Positions 1-7,991 of a stretch of DNA of 64,000 nt are shown here, piece after piece (position 1 is the first letter of the stretch; each line of letters begins with the position of its first letter). Both the position numbers and the translations under genes were made by a program. The notes beneath the pieces were generated by a model that saw only the letters and a list, made by a program, of their open reading frames with translations, made no database searches and was not told the DNA's origin. Source of the DNA: Eubacteriaceae bacterium CHKCI004 (GTDB taxonomy: Bacteria > Bacillota > Clostridia > Lachnospirales > Lachnospiraceae); NCBI GenBank assembly GCA_900016875.1, contig FCNR01000060.1:45643-109642 (forward strand), read 5' to 3'.

Positions 1-494
1 GCATCGGTTCGGCCACCGCCAAGGGACTGGGACTGGCTCTCGATAAACCGCTGGTTTCCGTTCCGACACTGGAAGGGATTGCATTTAATTATTACGGATG
101 TGAGGACGTCATCTGTCCGATGATGGACGCCAGAAGGAAGCAGGTATACACCGGACTTTACACTTTTAAGGATGGTTCAATGCAGATTCTCAAAGACCAG
201 ACCGCCTGTCCGGTGGAAGAGATTCTCGCGGAGTGCAACGCACTGGGAAGAAAAGTGATTTTTCTTGGAGACGGCGTGCCTGTATATCGTTCCATCATCG
301 AAGAAAAAATGCAGGTATCCTATACATTTGCCCCGGCGCATATGAGCCGGCAGAGAGCAGGCGCTGTGGGAATGCGGGCTTTTGATTATATGCGTGAGGA
401 CAGAATAGAGACGGCAGCGCAGCATGCGCCGGTCTACCTTCGCAAATCCCAGGCGGAGCGGGAGCTTCTGGCGAAGGGAAAGTCTCTGGAATAA
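1..494 (+). CDS. tsaB: TsaB, tRNA threonylcarbamoyladenosine complex subunit (5' truncated)
   Basis: Only the C-terminal part is in the window; the reading frame is open from base 3 (first codons I-G-S-A-T-A-K-G-L) and stops at 492-494. TsaB is the inactive ASKHA paralogue that partners TsaD in attaching threonylcarbamoyl to A37 of ANN-decoding tRNAs in the cytoplasm. The residues SATAKGLGLAL, the MMDARRKQVY segment and the position directly before rimI, with tsaD downstream, support the call. The stop is 3 nt before the rimI start, so the two are translationally coupled. The start codon and N-terminal half lie outside the window. Confidence rests on family pattern and operon context. Confidence 0.92.
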   Translation, partial: IGSATAKGLGLALDKPLVSVPTLEGIAFNYYGCEDVICPMMDARRKQVYTGLYTFKDGSMQILKDQTACPVEEILAECNALGRKVIFLGDGVPVYRSIIEEKMQVSYTFAPAHMSRQRAGAVGMRAFDYMREDRIETAAQHAPVYLRKSQAERELLAKGKSLE

Positions 495-497
495 AAA

Positions 498-971
498 ATG
501 AATACGACGGTGCAAATAAAAAAAATGTCTGAAAGAGACTGCGGGGCAGTCTGGGAACTGCAGAAGAAATGTTTCTCCGTGCCATGGTCTTTGGAAAGCA
601 TCCGGGAGATGTTTGAGACTGAGGGCTACCTGAATCTGACCGCCTGGGAAGACGGAGTTCTTGCCGGCTATATCGGCATCAAAGCGGTGCTTGACGAGGC
701 GGATATCACCAACGTAGCGGTGCATCCGGATCACCGGCGGCAGGGCATCGGAAAACAGCTTCTTGAGAAACTGCTCCGGCAGGCGGCGGCAGAGGGCGTG
801 TGCCGGATCTTTCTGGAGGTCCGCACCTCTAATGCGGCGGCGCGGGCGCTCTACGAAGGAGCAGGATTTCAGATCATAGACATAAGAAAGAACTATTACG
901 AAAAGCCAAAAGAAGACGCGTATATCATGGTTTGGGATTTTCTGATGCCAGATACTGCGGGTGAAACATGA
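498..971 (+). CDS. rimI: RimI, ribosomal protein S18-alanine N-acetyltransferase
   Basis: A 157-residue GNAT-fold acetyltransferase. The N-terminal half has PWS (typical of RimI), followed by the acetyl-CoA loop HPDHRRQGIGKQLL (about residues 77-90), which matches the Q/RxxGxG/A P-loop of the family. The C-terminal EVRTSNAAARALYEGAGF is the usual RimI substrate and CoA motif. Length fits the family (about 150). RimI acetylates the N-terminal alanine of ribosomal protein S18, although Firmicute homologues may have other targets. It starts 3 nt after tsaB, and the tsaB-rimI-tsaD grouping is common in Firmicutes. It probably shares an mRNA with tsaB. Confidence 0.92.
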   Translation: MNTTVQIKKMSERDCGAVWELQKKCFSVPWSLESIREMFETEGYLNLTAWEDGVLAGYIGIKAVLDEADITNVAVHPDHRRQGIGKQLLEKLLRQAAAEGVCRIFLEVRTSNAAARALYEGAGFQIIDIRKNYYEKPKEDAYIMVWDFLMPDTAGET

Positions 972-1075
972 TAATGTTCTTCCAATAGTTACTAACGCTT
1001 TTTTCGACAGTATCTTTTATAATGAGGGCGAAAGATGACACTGGCGAAAAAGACACTGACGACTGGAGGTACAAC

Positions 1076-1303
1076 ATGGAAAAGAAAGAACTGAGAATAA
1101 TTTGCAACTGCTGCGGAAAAGAGATTCACACAGAGCCGATGGCAGACCGGGAGGAGTACCTGGAAGTGACCAAAGAATGGGGATATTTCTCCCGAAAAGA
1201 CGGAGAAATCCACCATTTTATTCTGTGTGAGTCCTGTTACGACAGACTGACAGAACATTTCTGCATACCTGTCGAAAAAAAGATGCAGACAGAACTTTTA
1301 TAG
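1076..1303 (+). CDS. small zinc-ribbon-like hypothetical protein
   Basis: A 75-residue protein that I cannot assign to a named family. I chose the ATG at 1076 because CTGGAGGT lies at a normal distance upstream; the same frame is open from 1022 but has no ribosome-binding site there. It carries two CxxC pairs, C10-x2-C13 (in CNCC) and C51-x2-C54 (in CESC), which look like a zinc knuckle or treble-clef site, with aromatic and acidic residues between them. There is no signal peptide or membrane segment. It lies between rimI and rnz in the same direction. Zinc binding is inferred from the cysteine spacing only. Confidence 0.7.
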   Translation: MEKKELRIICNCCGKEIHTEPMADREEYLEVTKEWGYFSRKDGEIHHFILCESCYDRLTEHFCIPVEKKMQTELL

Positions 1304-1332
1304 AAGGTAAACTTAGAAAAGAGAGGAAAATT

Positions 1333-2244
1333 ATGCTGGAACTGTGTTTGCTAGGATGCGGGGGTATGATGCCCCTGCCGCACCGCAAACTGACTTCGCT
1401 GATGGCAAGATATAACGGAAAAAGTATTCTGATCGACTGCGGCGAAGGAACCCAGGTGGGAATCAAGGAAAAAGGATGGAGTTTCAAGCCCATTGACGTC
1501 ATCTGTTTTACCCACTATCATGCCGACCATATCAGCGGCCTTCCGGGGCTTTTGCTGACGCTTGGCAACGCACAGCGGACGGAGCCGCTTCTGATGATCG
1601 GACCGCGGGGACTGGAACGGGTGGTAAACGCTCTCCGGGTCATCGCGCCGGATCTGCCTTTCCCGATAGAGTTCCGGGAACTCAAAGAGAAATCGGAGAC
1701 CATTGAGATGGACGGTTACCGGCTCCGTGCTTTCCGGGTGAATCACAATGTGATCTGCTACGGGTACACCATTGAGATTGACCGGGCAGGTAAGTTTGAT
1801 GTGGAACGGGCTAAAGCCAATCAGGTGGAGATGAAATACTGGAACCGTCTGCAGAAGGGAGAGACCATCGAGCTGCCGGACCGGACACTCACCGGAGATC
1901 TGGTGATGGGACCGGCAAGAAAGGGTATTAAATGTACCTACACTACGGATACCCGGCCGACAGCCTCCATCACGGCCCACGCCATGCATTCGGATCTGTT
2001 TATATGCGAGGGCATGTACGGTGAGCCGGATAAGCAGCAAAAAGCTGTGGAATACAAGCACATGACCTTTTATGAGGCGGCCAGACTGGCCAGCGACGCG
2101 GAAGTAAAAGAGTTGTGGCTGACCCACTACAGTCCGTCTTTAGTATATCCGGAGGAATTTATTCCGAAGGCGAGAGAAATCTTTCCGGCTACGAGCGCGG
2201 GCAAAGACGGCAGAAGCATTACGCTGATGTTTGAGGATGAATAA
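1333..2244 (+). CDS. rnz: Ribonuclease Z
   Basis: A 303-residue metallo-beta-lactamase-fold endonuclease that cleaves tRNA precursors lacking encoded CCA just after the discriminator base. The zinc motif THYHADH is at about residues 60-66, preceded by the N-terminal strand LLGCGGMMPLP and the GEGTQVG segment typical of RNase Z. Later residues include CTYTTDTRPT and the C-terminal LTHYSP. Length matches the family (about 300-310). The ATG follows GAGAGGA. It sits between the small zinc protein and tsaD. The tRNA-Pro gene at 24336-24409 in this window has no encoded CCA, so it would be a plausible substrate. Confidence 0.93.
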   Translation: MLELCLLGCGGMMPLPHRKLTSLMARYNGKSILIDCGEGTQVGIKEKGWSFKPIDVICFTHYHADHISGLPGLLLTLGNAQRTEPLLMIGPRGLERVVNALRVIAPDLPFPIEFRELKEKSETIEMDGYRLRAFRVNHNVICYGYTIEIDRAGKFDVERAKANQVEMKYWNRLQKGETIELPDRTLTGDLVMGPARKGIKCTYTTDTRPTASITAHAMHSDLFICEGMYGEPDKQQKAVEYKHMTFYEAARLASDAEVKELWLTHYSPSLVYPEEFIPKAREIFPATSAGKDGRSITLMFEDE

Positions 2245-2276
2245 AAAGAGATTGAAAGATAGAGGGAAGTGAGAAT

Positions 2277-3317
2277 ATGGAGCAGACAGAAAAGGATGTG
2301 CTGATTCTGGCGATAGAGACTTCCTGTGATGAGACCGCCGCGGCGGTAGTAAAGAACGGAAGAGAGATTCTGTCCAATGTGATCTATACACAGATAAAAC
2401 TGCACACCGTTTTTGGCGGAGTGGTGCCGGAGATTGCTTCCAGAAAGCACATAGAGAAAATCAATCCCGTTATTGAGGCGGCATTGTCGGAAGCCGGCGT
2501 CACGCTGGCGGATATTGACGCCGTGGCTGTTACTTATGGCCCGGGACTGGTGGGGGCTTTGCTGGTGGGCGTGGCGGAGGCAAAGGCCATCGCTTACGCT
2601 GCCGGAAAGCCGCTGATCGGGGTGCATCACATCGAAGGCCATATCAGCGCCAACTATATTGAACATAGAGAACTGGAGCCGCCGTTTTTGTGCATGGTGG
2701 CTTCCGGAGGACATTCCCATCTGGTTCTGGTGAAGGACTACGGGGAATACGAGATTGTCGGGCGAACGAGAGACGACGCGGCGGGAGAGGCATTTGACAA
2801 GGTGGCGAGAGCCATCGGTCTCGGTTATCCCGGCGGCCCGAAGATTGACAAGCTGGCAAAGGAAGGCGACAAAAATGCCATTTCTTTTCCGCGGGCAAAA
2901 ATAGCCGACGCGCCGGATGATTTCAGCTTCAGCGGTCTGAAGTCCGCGGTGCTGAACTATCTGAATCAATGCGAGATGAAAGGTATCGAAGTCAACAAAG
3001 CGGACGTGGCGGCCTCCTTCCAGCAGTCGGTCATCGACGTGCTCACGGAGCATACGGCAGCGGCAGCGAAGCGGCTGGGCATCAAGAAGGTTGCCATCGC
3101 CGGCGGCGTGGCTTCTAACAGCTCCCTGCGGACGCAGATGGAAAAGGTTTGTGAGAAAAATCACCTGACCTTTTATCATCCGTCGCCGGTTTACTGCACG
3201 GACAATGCGGCCATGATCGGCGTGGCGGGCTATTATGAATACAGAAAAGGGGTCCGTGACGGCTGGGATCTGAATGCTGTGCCGAATCTGAAGATCGGGG
3301 AGAGAAAGAAAGCATAA
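2277..3317 (+). CDS. tsaD: TsaD, tRNA N6-adenosine threonylcarbamoyltransferase
   Basis: A 346-residue ASKHA-fold enzyme, the catalytic subunit that transfers the threonylcarbamoyl group to A37 of tRNA. Visible family marks are the N-terminal [15 protein letters not shown] phosphate loop, SRKHIEKI, the metal-binding HHIEGH (about residues 114-119), the SGGHSHL loop and [12 protein letters not shown] near the C-terminus. Length is normal (about 335-345). The ATG at 2277 follows AGAGGGAAGTGAG. It lies in the same run as tsaB and rimI, separated from them by the zinc protein and rnz. The run likely continues into ispD, which begins 21 nt downstream. Confidence 0.97.
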   Translation: MEQTEKDVLILAIETSCDETAAAVVKNGREILSNVIYTQIKLHTVFGGVVPEIASRKHIEKINPVIEAALSEAGVTLADIDAVAVTYGPGLVGALLVGVAEAKAIAYAAGKPLIGVHHIEGHISANYIEHRELEPPFLCMVASGGHSHLVLVKDYGEYEIVGRTRDDAAGEAFDKVARAIGLGYPGGPKIDKLAKEGDKNAISFPRAKIADAPDDFSFSGLKSAVLNYLNQCEMKGIEVNKADVAASFQQSVIDVLTEHTAAAAKRLGIKKVAIAGGVASNSSLRTQMEKVCEKNHLTFYHPSPVYCTDNAAMIGVAGYYEYRKGVRDGWDLNAVPNLKIGERKKA

Positions 3318-3338
3318 GGGAAGGATACAGCGGGGGAA

Positions 3339-4052
3339 ATGAAAAACAAAACGAGAACAGCAGCTATCGTGCTGGCGGCAGGAAAAGGAAGCCGTATGCA
3401 CATGGATATACAGAAACAGTACGCGGAAATACTGGGCCGGCCGGTCATCGCCCATACGCTGGATTCTTTTGAAGCCAGCGAAGTGGACGAGATCATCCTG
3501 GTGGTGGGCGAGGGAGAGATCCCTTTCGCCAGGGAACAGATCGTGGAACGTTTTGGCTATAAGAAGGTGAGCCGCATTGTCACTGGCGGTAAAGAACGCT
3601 ATGAATCCGTATACGAAGGACTCTGCGCGGCACAGGATATTACCTATGCTCTCATCCATGACGGCGCCAGAGCGTTTATCACGCCGGAGCTTATCGCTCA
3701 GTGTATCCGCAATGTGAAGCGATATGACGCCTGCGTCATGGCGGTGCCGGTGAAGGATACCATCAAAATTGTGGATGAGGAGCAATATTCCATCTCCACG
3801 CCGGACCGGAGCGTTATGTGGCAGATGCAGACGCCGCAGTGCTTCCGTCTGTCCGAGATCAGGGAGGCGTACCGGCAGATGCTCGAAAATGGCGACACTA
3901 CCATGACGGATGACGCCATGGTCATGGAAAAATACGGCAGCCGCCGGGTGAAAATGATCATGGGAAGCTACGAAAATATCAAGCTGACGACCCCGGGTGA
4001 TTTCATACTGGGAGAGGCTATTTTGCAAAATATGAAGAAACAGGAGCGGTGA
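3339..4052 (+). CDS. ispD: IspD, 2-C-methyl-D-erythritol 4-phosphate cytidylyltransferase
   Basis: A 237-residue cytidylyltransferase of the MEP isoprenoid pathway that joins MEP and CTP to give CDP-methylerythritol. The nucleotide-binding motif AAIVLAAGKGSRM (residues 8-20) is followed by KQYAEILGRPVI. HDGARAFITPELI and VPVKDTIK are the usual IspD active-site segments, and QTPQCF plus TDDAMVME complete the pattern. Length fits (about 230). A related family, ribitol-phosphate cytidylyltransferase (TarI), shares these motifs, so substrate identity is inferred from general similarity. Its stop is 2 nt before the most likely start of the ClpX-like gene. Confidence 0.88.
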   Translation: MKNKTRTAAIVLAAGKGSRMHMDIQKQYAEILGRPVIAHTLDSFEASEVDEIILVVGEGEIPFAREQIVERFGYKKVSRIVTGGKERYESVYEGLCAAQDITYALIHDGARAFITPELIAQCIRNVKRYDACVMAVPVKDTIKIVDEEQYSISTPDRSVMWQMQTPQCFRLSEIREAYRQMLENGDTTMTDDAMVMEKYGSRRVKMIMGSYENIKLTTPGDFILGEAILQNMKKQER

Positions 4053-4054
4053 GA

Positions 4055-5755
4055 ATGAAAAAAGATGAACTGGAACACAAGACAGGAGAAGATAACGTAA
4101 CTGCTTCAGGAGAAAATGTGGCAGAAGAGATTTACCACAACTTAATCAGTCCGTTGCTGGAAGAGGCAAAAAGAGGGCTGGAAGAAGAATATAATGAACG
4201 AAAAAAAGGTTCCGATGGGTTTGATGAGGTATTCGGCGAACTTGACGAAGAATCCGATGATATCTATGAGGAGGATGAAAGCGACTCTGAGGAGGACGAA
4301 GAATCCACGGAGATGACAACGGCAGAAGATGGCGACGGAGACGATACATCGAAGAAGACCGAATACTGCTGCATGTGCCATCGGACAGAGAGTCAGGGAG
4401 CCAAACTGCTTCGGATGCCTAACGACATGAGTATCTGTACGGACTGTATGCAGAAGTCTTTTGACACGTTCAGCTCTGGTTTTGGCAATAATAGCGGCAT
4501 TCAGTTTGTGGATCTGTCCAACATGGATTTAAACAGCCTGCGGAATATGAACTTGGGCGATCTGCTGGCCGGCAATATGACGGCCCAGAAGGTGAAACCG
4601 AAGAAGGCTAAGAAGAAAAAGAAAAAAGATAAGGACAAGGCTCCGAAGGAGACCCTTTCCATCAAAAATATTCCGGCGCCTCACCAGATCAAGGCGAAGC
4701 TTGACGAGTATGTCATCGGACAGGATTATGCCAAAAAGGTAGTATCCGTTGCAGTGTACAACCATTATAAGAGGGTGATCACCAATACCATGGATGAGAT
4801 TGAGATTGATAAATCCAACATGCTCATGATCGGACCGACTGGTTCCGGAAAGACCTATCTGGTGCGGACTCTGGCAAGACTGTTAAATGTACCTCTGGCC
4901 ATCTGTGACGCCACGTCGTTGACGGAAGCGGGATACATCGGAGACGATGTGGAGAGCGTATTGTCCAAGCTTCTGGCCAACGCGGACAATGATGTGGAGA
5001 GGGCGGAAACAGGTATTATTTTTATTGATGAGATCGACAAGATCGCCAAGAAGAAAAATACTACCAGCCGTGATGTGAGCGGAGAATCCGTTCAGCAGTC
5101 TCTGCTGAAGCTGTTGGAAGGCAGCGAGGTTGAAGTGCCGGTGGGAGCAAGCTCCAAAAACGCCATGGTGCCGATGGTGACTATGAACACGAGAAATATT
5201 CTCTTTATCTGCGGAGGAGCTTTTCCTGATCTGGATGTTATCATAAAAGAGAGATTGAACAAGCAGTCCTCCATTGGATTTGCGGCGGAACTGAAAGATA
5301 AATACGATAATGATAAAAATATTTTGTCGTATGTGACTATCGAGGACCTGCGCAAATTTGGCATGATACCGGAGTTTATCGGAAGACTGCCGATTCTCTT
5401 TACGCTGAATCCATTGACAAAAGATATGCTGGTTGCTATTCTGAAAGAACCAAAGAACGCTATTTTAAAACAGTATCAGAAGCTTCTGGCGCTGGATGAG
5501 GTAGATCTGCAGTTTGAGGACGGAGCGCTTTATGCCATCGCGGAAAAAGCGATGGAAAAGAATACGGGGGCGAGAGCGCTTCGTGCCATCATCGAAAAGT
5601 TTATGCTGGATATCATGTATGAGATTCCGAAGGACGACAACATCGGAAGAGTTATCATTACGGAGGACTATATCCGCAATAACGGCGCGCCGATCATAGA
5701 GATGCGGCAGTATCTGCAGCTGACACAGAAGGATGATTATCAGCAGCAGGGCTAG
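4055..5755 (+). CDS. ClpX-like AAA+ unfoldase with acidic N-terminal extension
   Basis: A 566-residue ClpX-family ATPase, longer than standard ClpX (about 420). I place the start at ATG 4055 because AGGAG at 4042-4046 is 8 nt away; an in-frame GTG at 4049 is too close to it. Order from the N-terminus: a strongly acidic segment (about residues 55-98, rich in E and D), a C4 zinc module (C105-x2-C108 and C128-x2-C131), a run of lysines (about 185-205), then the AAA+ core. Walker A GPTGSGKT is near 260 and Walker B IIFIDEID near 321. The SSIGFAAE loop keeps the IGF tripeptide that docks ClpX onto ClpP, so partnership with ClpP is plausible. No clpP is adjacent. It could be the only ClpX or a paralogue; this window cannot tell. 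Confidence 0.88.
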   Translation: MKKDELEHKTGEDNVTASGENVAEEIYHNLISPLLEEAKRGLEEEYNERKKGSDGFDEVFGELDEESDDIYEEDESDSEEDEESTEMTTAEDGDGDDTSKKTEYCCMCHRTESQGAKLLRMPNDMSICTDCMQKSFDTFSSGFGNNSGIQFVDLSNMDLNSLRNMNLGDLLAGNMTAQKVKPKKAKKKKKKDKDKAPKETLSIKNIPAPHQIKAKLDEYVIGQDYAKKVVSVAVYNHYKRVITNTMDEIEIDKSNMLMIGPTGSGKTYLVRTLARLLNVPLAICDATSLTEAGYIGDDVESVLSKLLANADNDVERAETGIIFIDEIDKIAKKKNTTSRDVSGESVQQSLLKLLEGSEVEVPVGASSKNAMVPMVTMNTRNILFICGGAFPDLDVIIKERLNKQSSIGFAAELKDKYDNDKNILSYVTIEDLRKFGMIPEFIGRLPILFTLNPLTKDMLVAILKEPKNAILKQYQKLLALDEVDLQFEDGALYAIAEKAMEKNTGARALRAIIEKFMLDIMYEIPKDDNIGRVIITEDYIRNNGAPIIEMRQYLQLTQKDDYQQQG

Positions 5756-5821
5756 AGGTATGCAGGGAGAAGGAAATGAATTTTTGTTATTCAAAAAATG
5801 TATATAAAGGGGGTTAACTAT

Positions 5822-7783
5822 ATGCAGCATTTGAATTTAAAGTATCTGGAGAGTCTGGCGACCCAGTATCCGAATATTGCCAGAGCTTCCACAGAGATAA
5901 TTAATCTTCAGGCAATCCTTAATCTTCCCAAAGAGACGGAACATTTTGTGTCTGATATCCACGGGGAATATGAACAGTTTTTACATATTTTAAGAAACGG
6001 TTCCGGCGCCATTCGCAATAAGATTGAGGACGTTTTCGGCAACACGCTGAGCGCCAGGGACAAAAAAAGCCTTGCGGCTCTGGTCTATTATCCGGAGCAG
6101 AAAGTGGAACGGATGAAGATGGAACTGTCTCATGAGGATCTCCTGGACTGGTACAAGGTTTCTCTGAACCGTCTCATTGCAGTCTGCAAGGAAAGTTCTG
6201 CGAAATATACCCGTTCCAGGCTGAGAAAGAGTTTTCCTCCGGATTTCTCTTACATTCTGGAAGAATTACTCAGCGAGAATAACCGGGTGGTGCAGAAAGA
6301 GCAGTATTATAATGAGATTTTTGATACTATCATCCGAATCAACAGGGCCAAAGAGTTTATTGTGGCTATTTCCCAGACTATTCAGCGTCTGGTTGTCACA
6401 AGACTTCATGTGATCGGGGATATTTTCGACAGAGGACCTGGGCCTCATATTATCATGGATCATCTGATGCAGCTGGAGAACGTGGATTTCCAGTGGGGGA
6501 ATCATGATATGGTATGGATGGGTGCGGCTTCCGGGCATGAAGCCTGCATAGCCAATGTTATCCGGCTGTCTGCCCGCTATAATAATCTTGATGTGCTGGA
6601 AGACGGCTATGGAATTAATCTGGTGCCTCTGGCAAGTTTTGCCATTGAGACTTACAGAGATGATCCATGCGATTGTTTCGGTGTTCACGCTGAGGATCAT
6701 CATGATCCGAGGGAGGTATCTCTCAATAAGAAAATGCACAAGGCCATTGCTGTCATCCAGTTTAAGCTGGAGGGGCAGGTCATCAAAAAAAGGCCGGAGT
6801 TTAACATGGATAACCGGATGCTTCTTCATAAGATTGATTATGAGAAAGGAACGATCACCATTGACGGGAAGACATATGAACTTCTGGATAAGTCCTTCCC
6901 GACTATTGATCCGGCGGATCCGTACCGCCTGTCTCCGGAAGAAGAGAGTCTGATGAAACGGCTTCGCATGAATTTTCGTAATTGTGACAAACTGCAGGAG
7001 CATGTACGTTTCCTCTTTAATAAAGGAAGCATGTACCTGTGCTATAATTCTAATCTGCTGTATCACGGCTGTGTGCCGCTGGATGAAAATGGATATTTCC
7101 GCAAAGTCAAGCTGGGCAGTAGGGAATATTCCGGCAAAGAACTTTACGATGTACTGGAGTATTACGCGCGGAAAGGCTATTATGAGCAGGATAATCAGGA
7201 GGAGCATGAATATGGCAAGGATATCATGTGGTACATTTGGTCTAACGAGAATTCCCCGGTGTACGGCAAGGAAAAGATGGCTACTTTTGAGCGGTATTTT
7301 ATAGATGATAAGGCGATTCAGGAAGAGAAAAAAGATTATTATTACAAGCTCATCGAAAAGGAAGAGGTAGCCAACCGGATTCTCACAGAGTTTGGTATGG
7401 ATACGGAACACTCCCATATCATCAACGGACATATGCCTGTAAAAACAGTACAGGGAGAATCTCCGGTAAAATGCGGCGGTAAAGTAATGATCATCGACGG
7501 AGGTTTTTCAAGGGCTTACCGCCGGACTACGGGGATAGCGGGATATACGCTGATCTATAACTCCTATGGTCTGCGTCTCGTCTCGCACAATACGTTCACT
7601 TCGACGGAAGATGTCATAGAAAATGAGATCGACGTACATTCTGACACCGTCATCACCGAGTTGTCCAGCCACCGGGAGCGTGTCCGGGATACAGAAAATG
7701 GAAAGAAAATCAAAGAAAAGATCAAAGATCTGGAAGAACTTCTTCATGCTTACCGTTCCGGTTTGATTTTGGAGCAGGTATAG
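5822..7783 (+). CDS. fbp: Fructose-1,6-bisphosphatase class III
   Basis: A 653-residue enzyme of the large Firmicute-specific FBPase class that hydrolyses fructose-1,6-bisphosphate in gluconeogenesis. It begins with HLNLKYLESLATQYP and has the calcineurin-like metallophosphatase motifs FVSDIHGEYEQF (residues ~36-47), VIGDIFDRGPGPH and WGNHDMVWMGAA, then INGHMPVK and IIDGGFS near the C-terminus. The frame is open from ATG 5798, but AAAGGGGG at 5807-5813 lies inside that extension and 8 nt before ATG 5822, which fixes the start at 5822. Length (about 650) is normal for class III. It follows the ClpX-like gene with a 66-nt gap and ends shortly before a long AT-rich hairpin. Confidence 0.96.
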   Translation: MQHLNLKYLESLATQYPNIARASTEIINLQAILNLPKETEHFVSDIHGEYEQFLHILRNGSGAIRNKIEDVFGNTLSARDKKSLAALVYYPEQKVERMKMELSHEDLLDWYKVSLNRLIAVCKESSAKYTRSRLRKSFPPDFSYILEELLSENNRVVQKEQYYNEIFDTIIRINRAKEFIVAISQTIQRLVVTRLHVIGDIFDRGPGPHIIMDHLMQLENVDFQWGNHDMVWMGAASGHEACIANVIRLSARYNNLDVLEDGYGINLVPLASFAIETYRDDPCDCFGVHAEDHHDPREVSLNKKMHKAIAVIQFKLEGQVIKKRPEFNMDNRMLLHKIDYEKGTITIDGKTYELLDKSFPTIDPADPYRLSPEEESLMKRLRMNFRNCDKLQEHVRFLFNKGSMYLCYNSNLLYHGCVPLDENGYFRKVKLGSREYSGKELYDVLEYYARKGYYEQDNQEEHEYGKDIMWYIWSNENSPVYGKEKMATFERYFIDDKAIQEEKKDYYYKLIEKEEVANRILTEFGMDTEHSHIINGHMPVKTVQGESPVKCGGKVMIIDGGFSRAYRRTTGIAGYTLIYNSYGLRLVSHNTFTSTEDVIENEIDVHSDTVITELSSHRERVRDTENGKKIKEKIKDLEELLHAYRSGLILEQV

Positions 7784-7820
7784 AAGCAGGATTGGCATAG
7801 AACAGACGGAAGCGGCATAT

Positions 7821-7864
7821 TTTTATTTTATAGGAGATTCCGCTGGAATTCCTATAAAATAAAA
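7821..7864 (+). repeat. long AT-rich perfect hairpin after fbp
   Basis: Arms 7821-7835 (TTTTATTTTATAGGA) and 7850-7864 are perfectly complementary. After a one-base bulge the stem continues with ATTCC/GGAAT around a 3-nt loop, giving about 20 bp in total. There is no T-run after it on either strand, so it is not a classic intrinsic terminator. It could protect the fbp 3' end or act as a bidirectional structure. Confidence 0.7.
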
Positions 7865-7865
7865 G

Positions 7866-7960
7866 CCCTCCGGGCGGGATGCGTACTTGCGCGAGCAGAA
7901 GCTTATCGCTGAAGCGGCTGCGCTCAGCGCGAGAGTTCTGTCAGACAGAACTCTCTGCCC
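7866..7960. repeat. GC-rich palindromic intergenic element
   Basis: This stretch directly follows the AT-rich hairpin and is packed with short inverted repeats. The clearest has arms 7931-7942 (GAGAGTTCTGTC) and 7944-7955, a near-perfect palindrome. A CGCTGAAGCGGC/GCGCTCAGCGC segment also folds on itself. It forms the leader of the next gene. It resembles dispersed palindromic elements, but no second copy is visible in this window. Confidence 0.5.
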
Positions 7961-7991
7961 CAGGGAATAGCAAAGGCAGGAGGACATCCTT

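Noticed and set aside
2127..4028. 633-codon open frame on the minus strand
   Set aside because: It lies wholly antisense to rnz end, tsaD and ispD, which have clear motifs; it is His/Arg-rich and without a ribosome-binding site. A codon-bias shadow.
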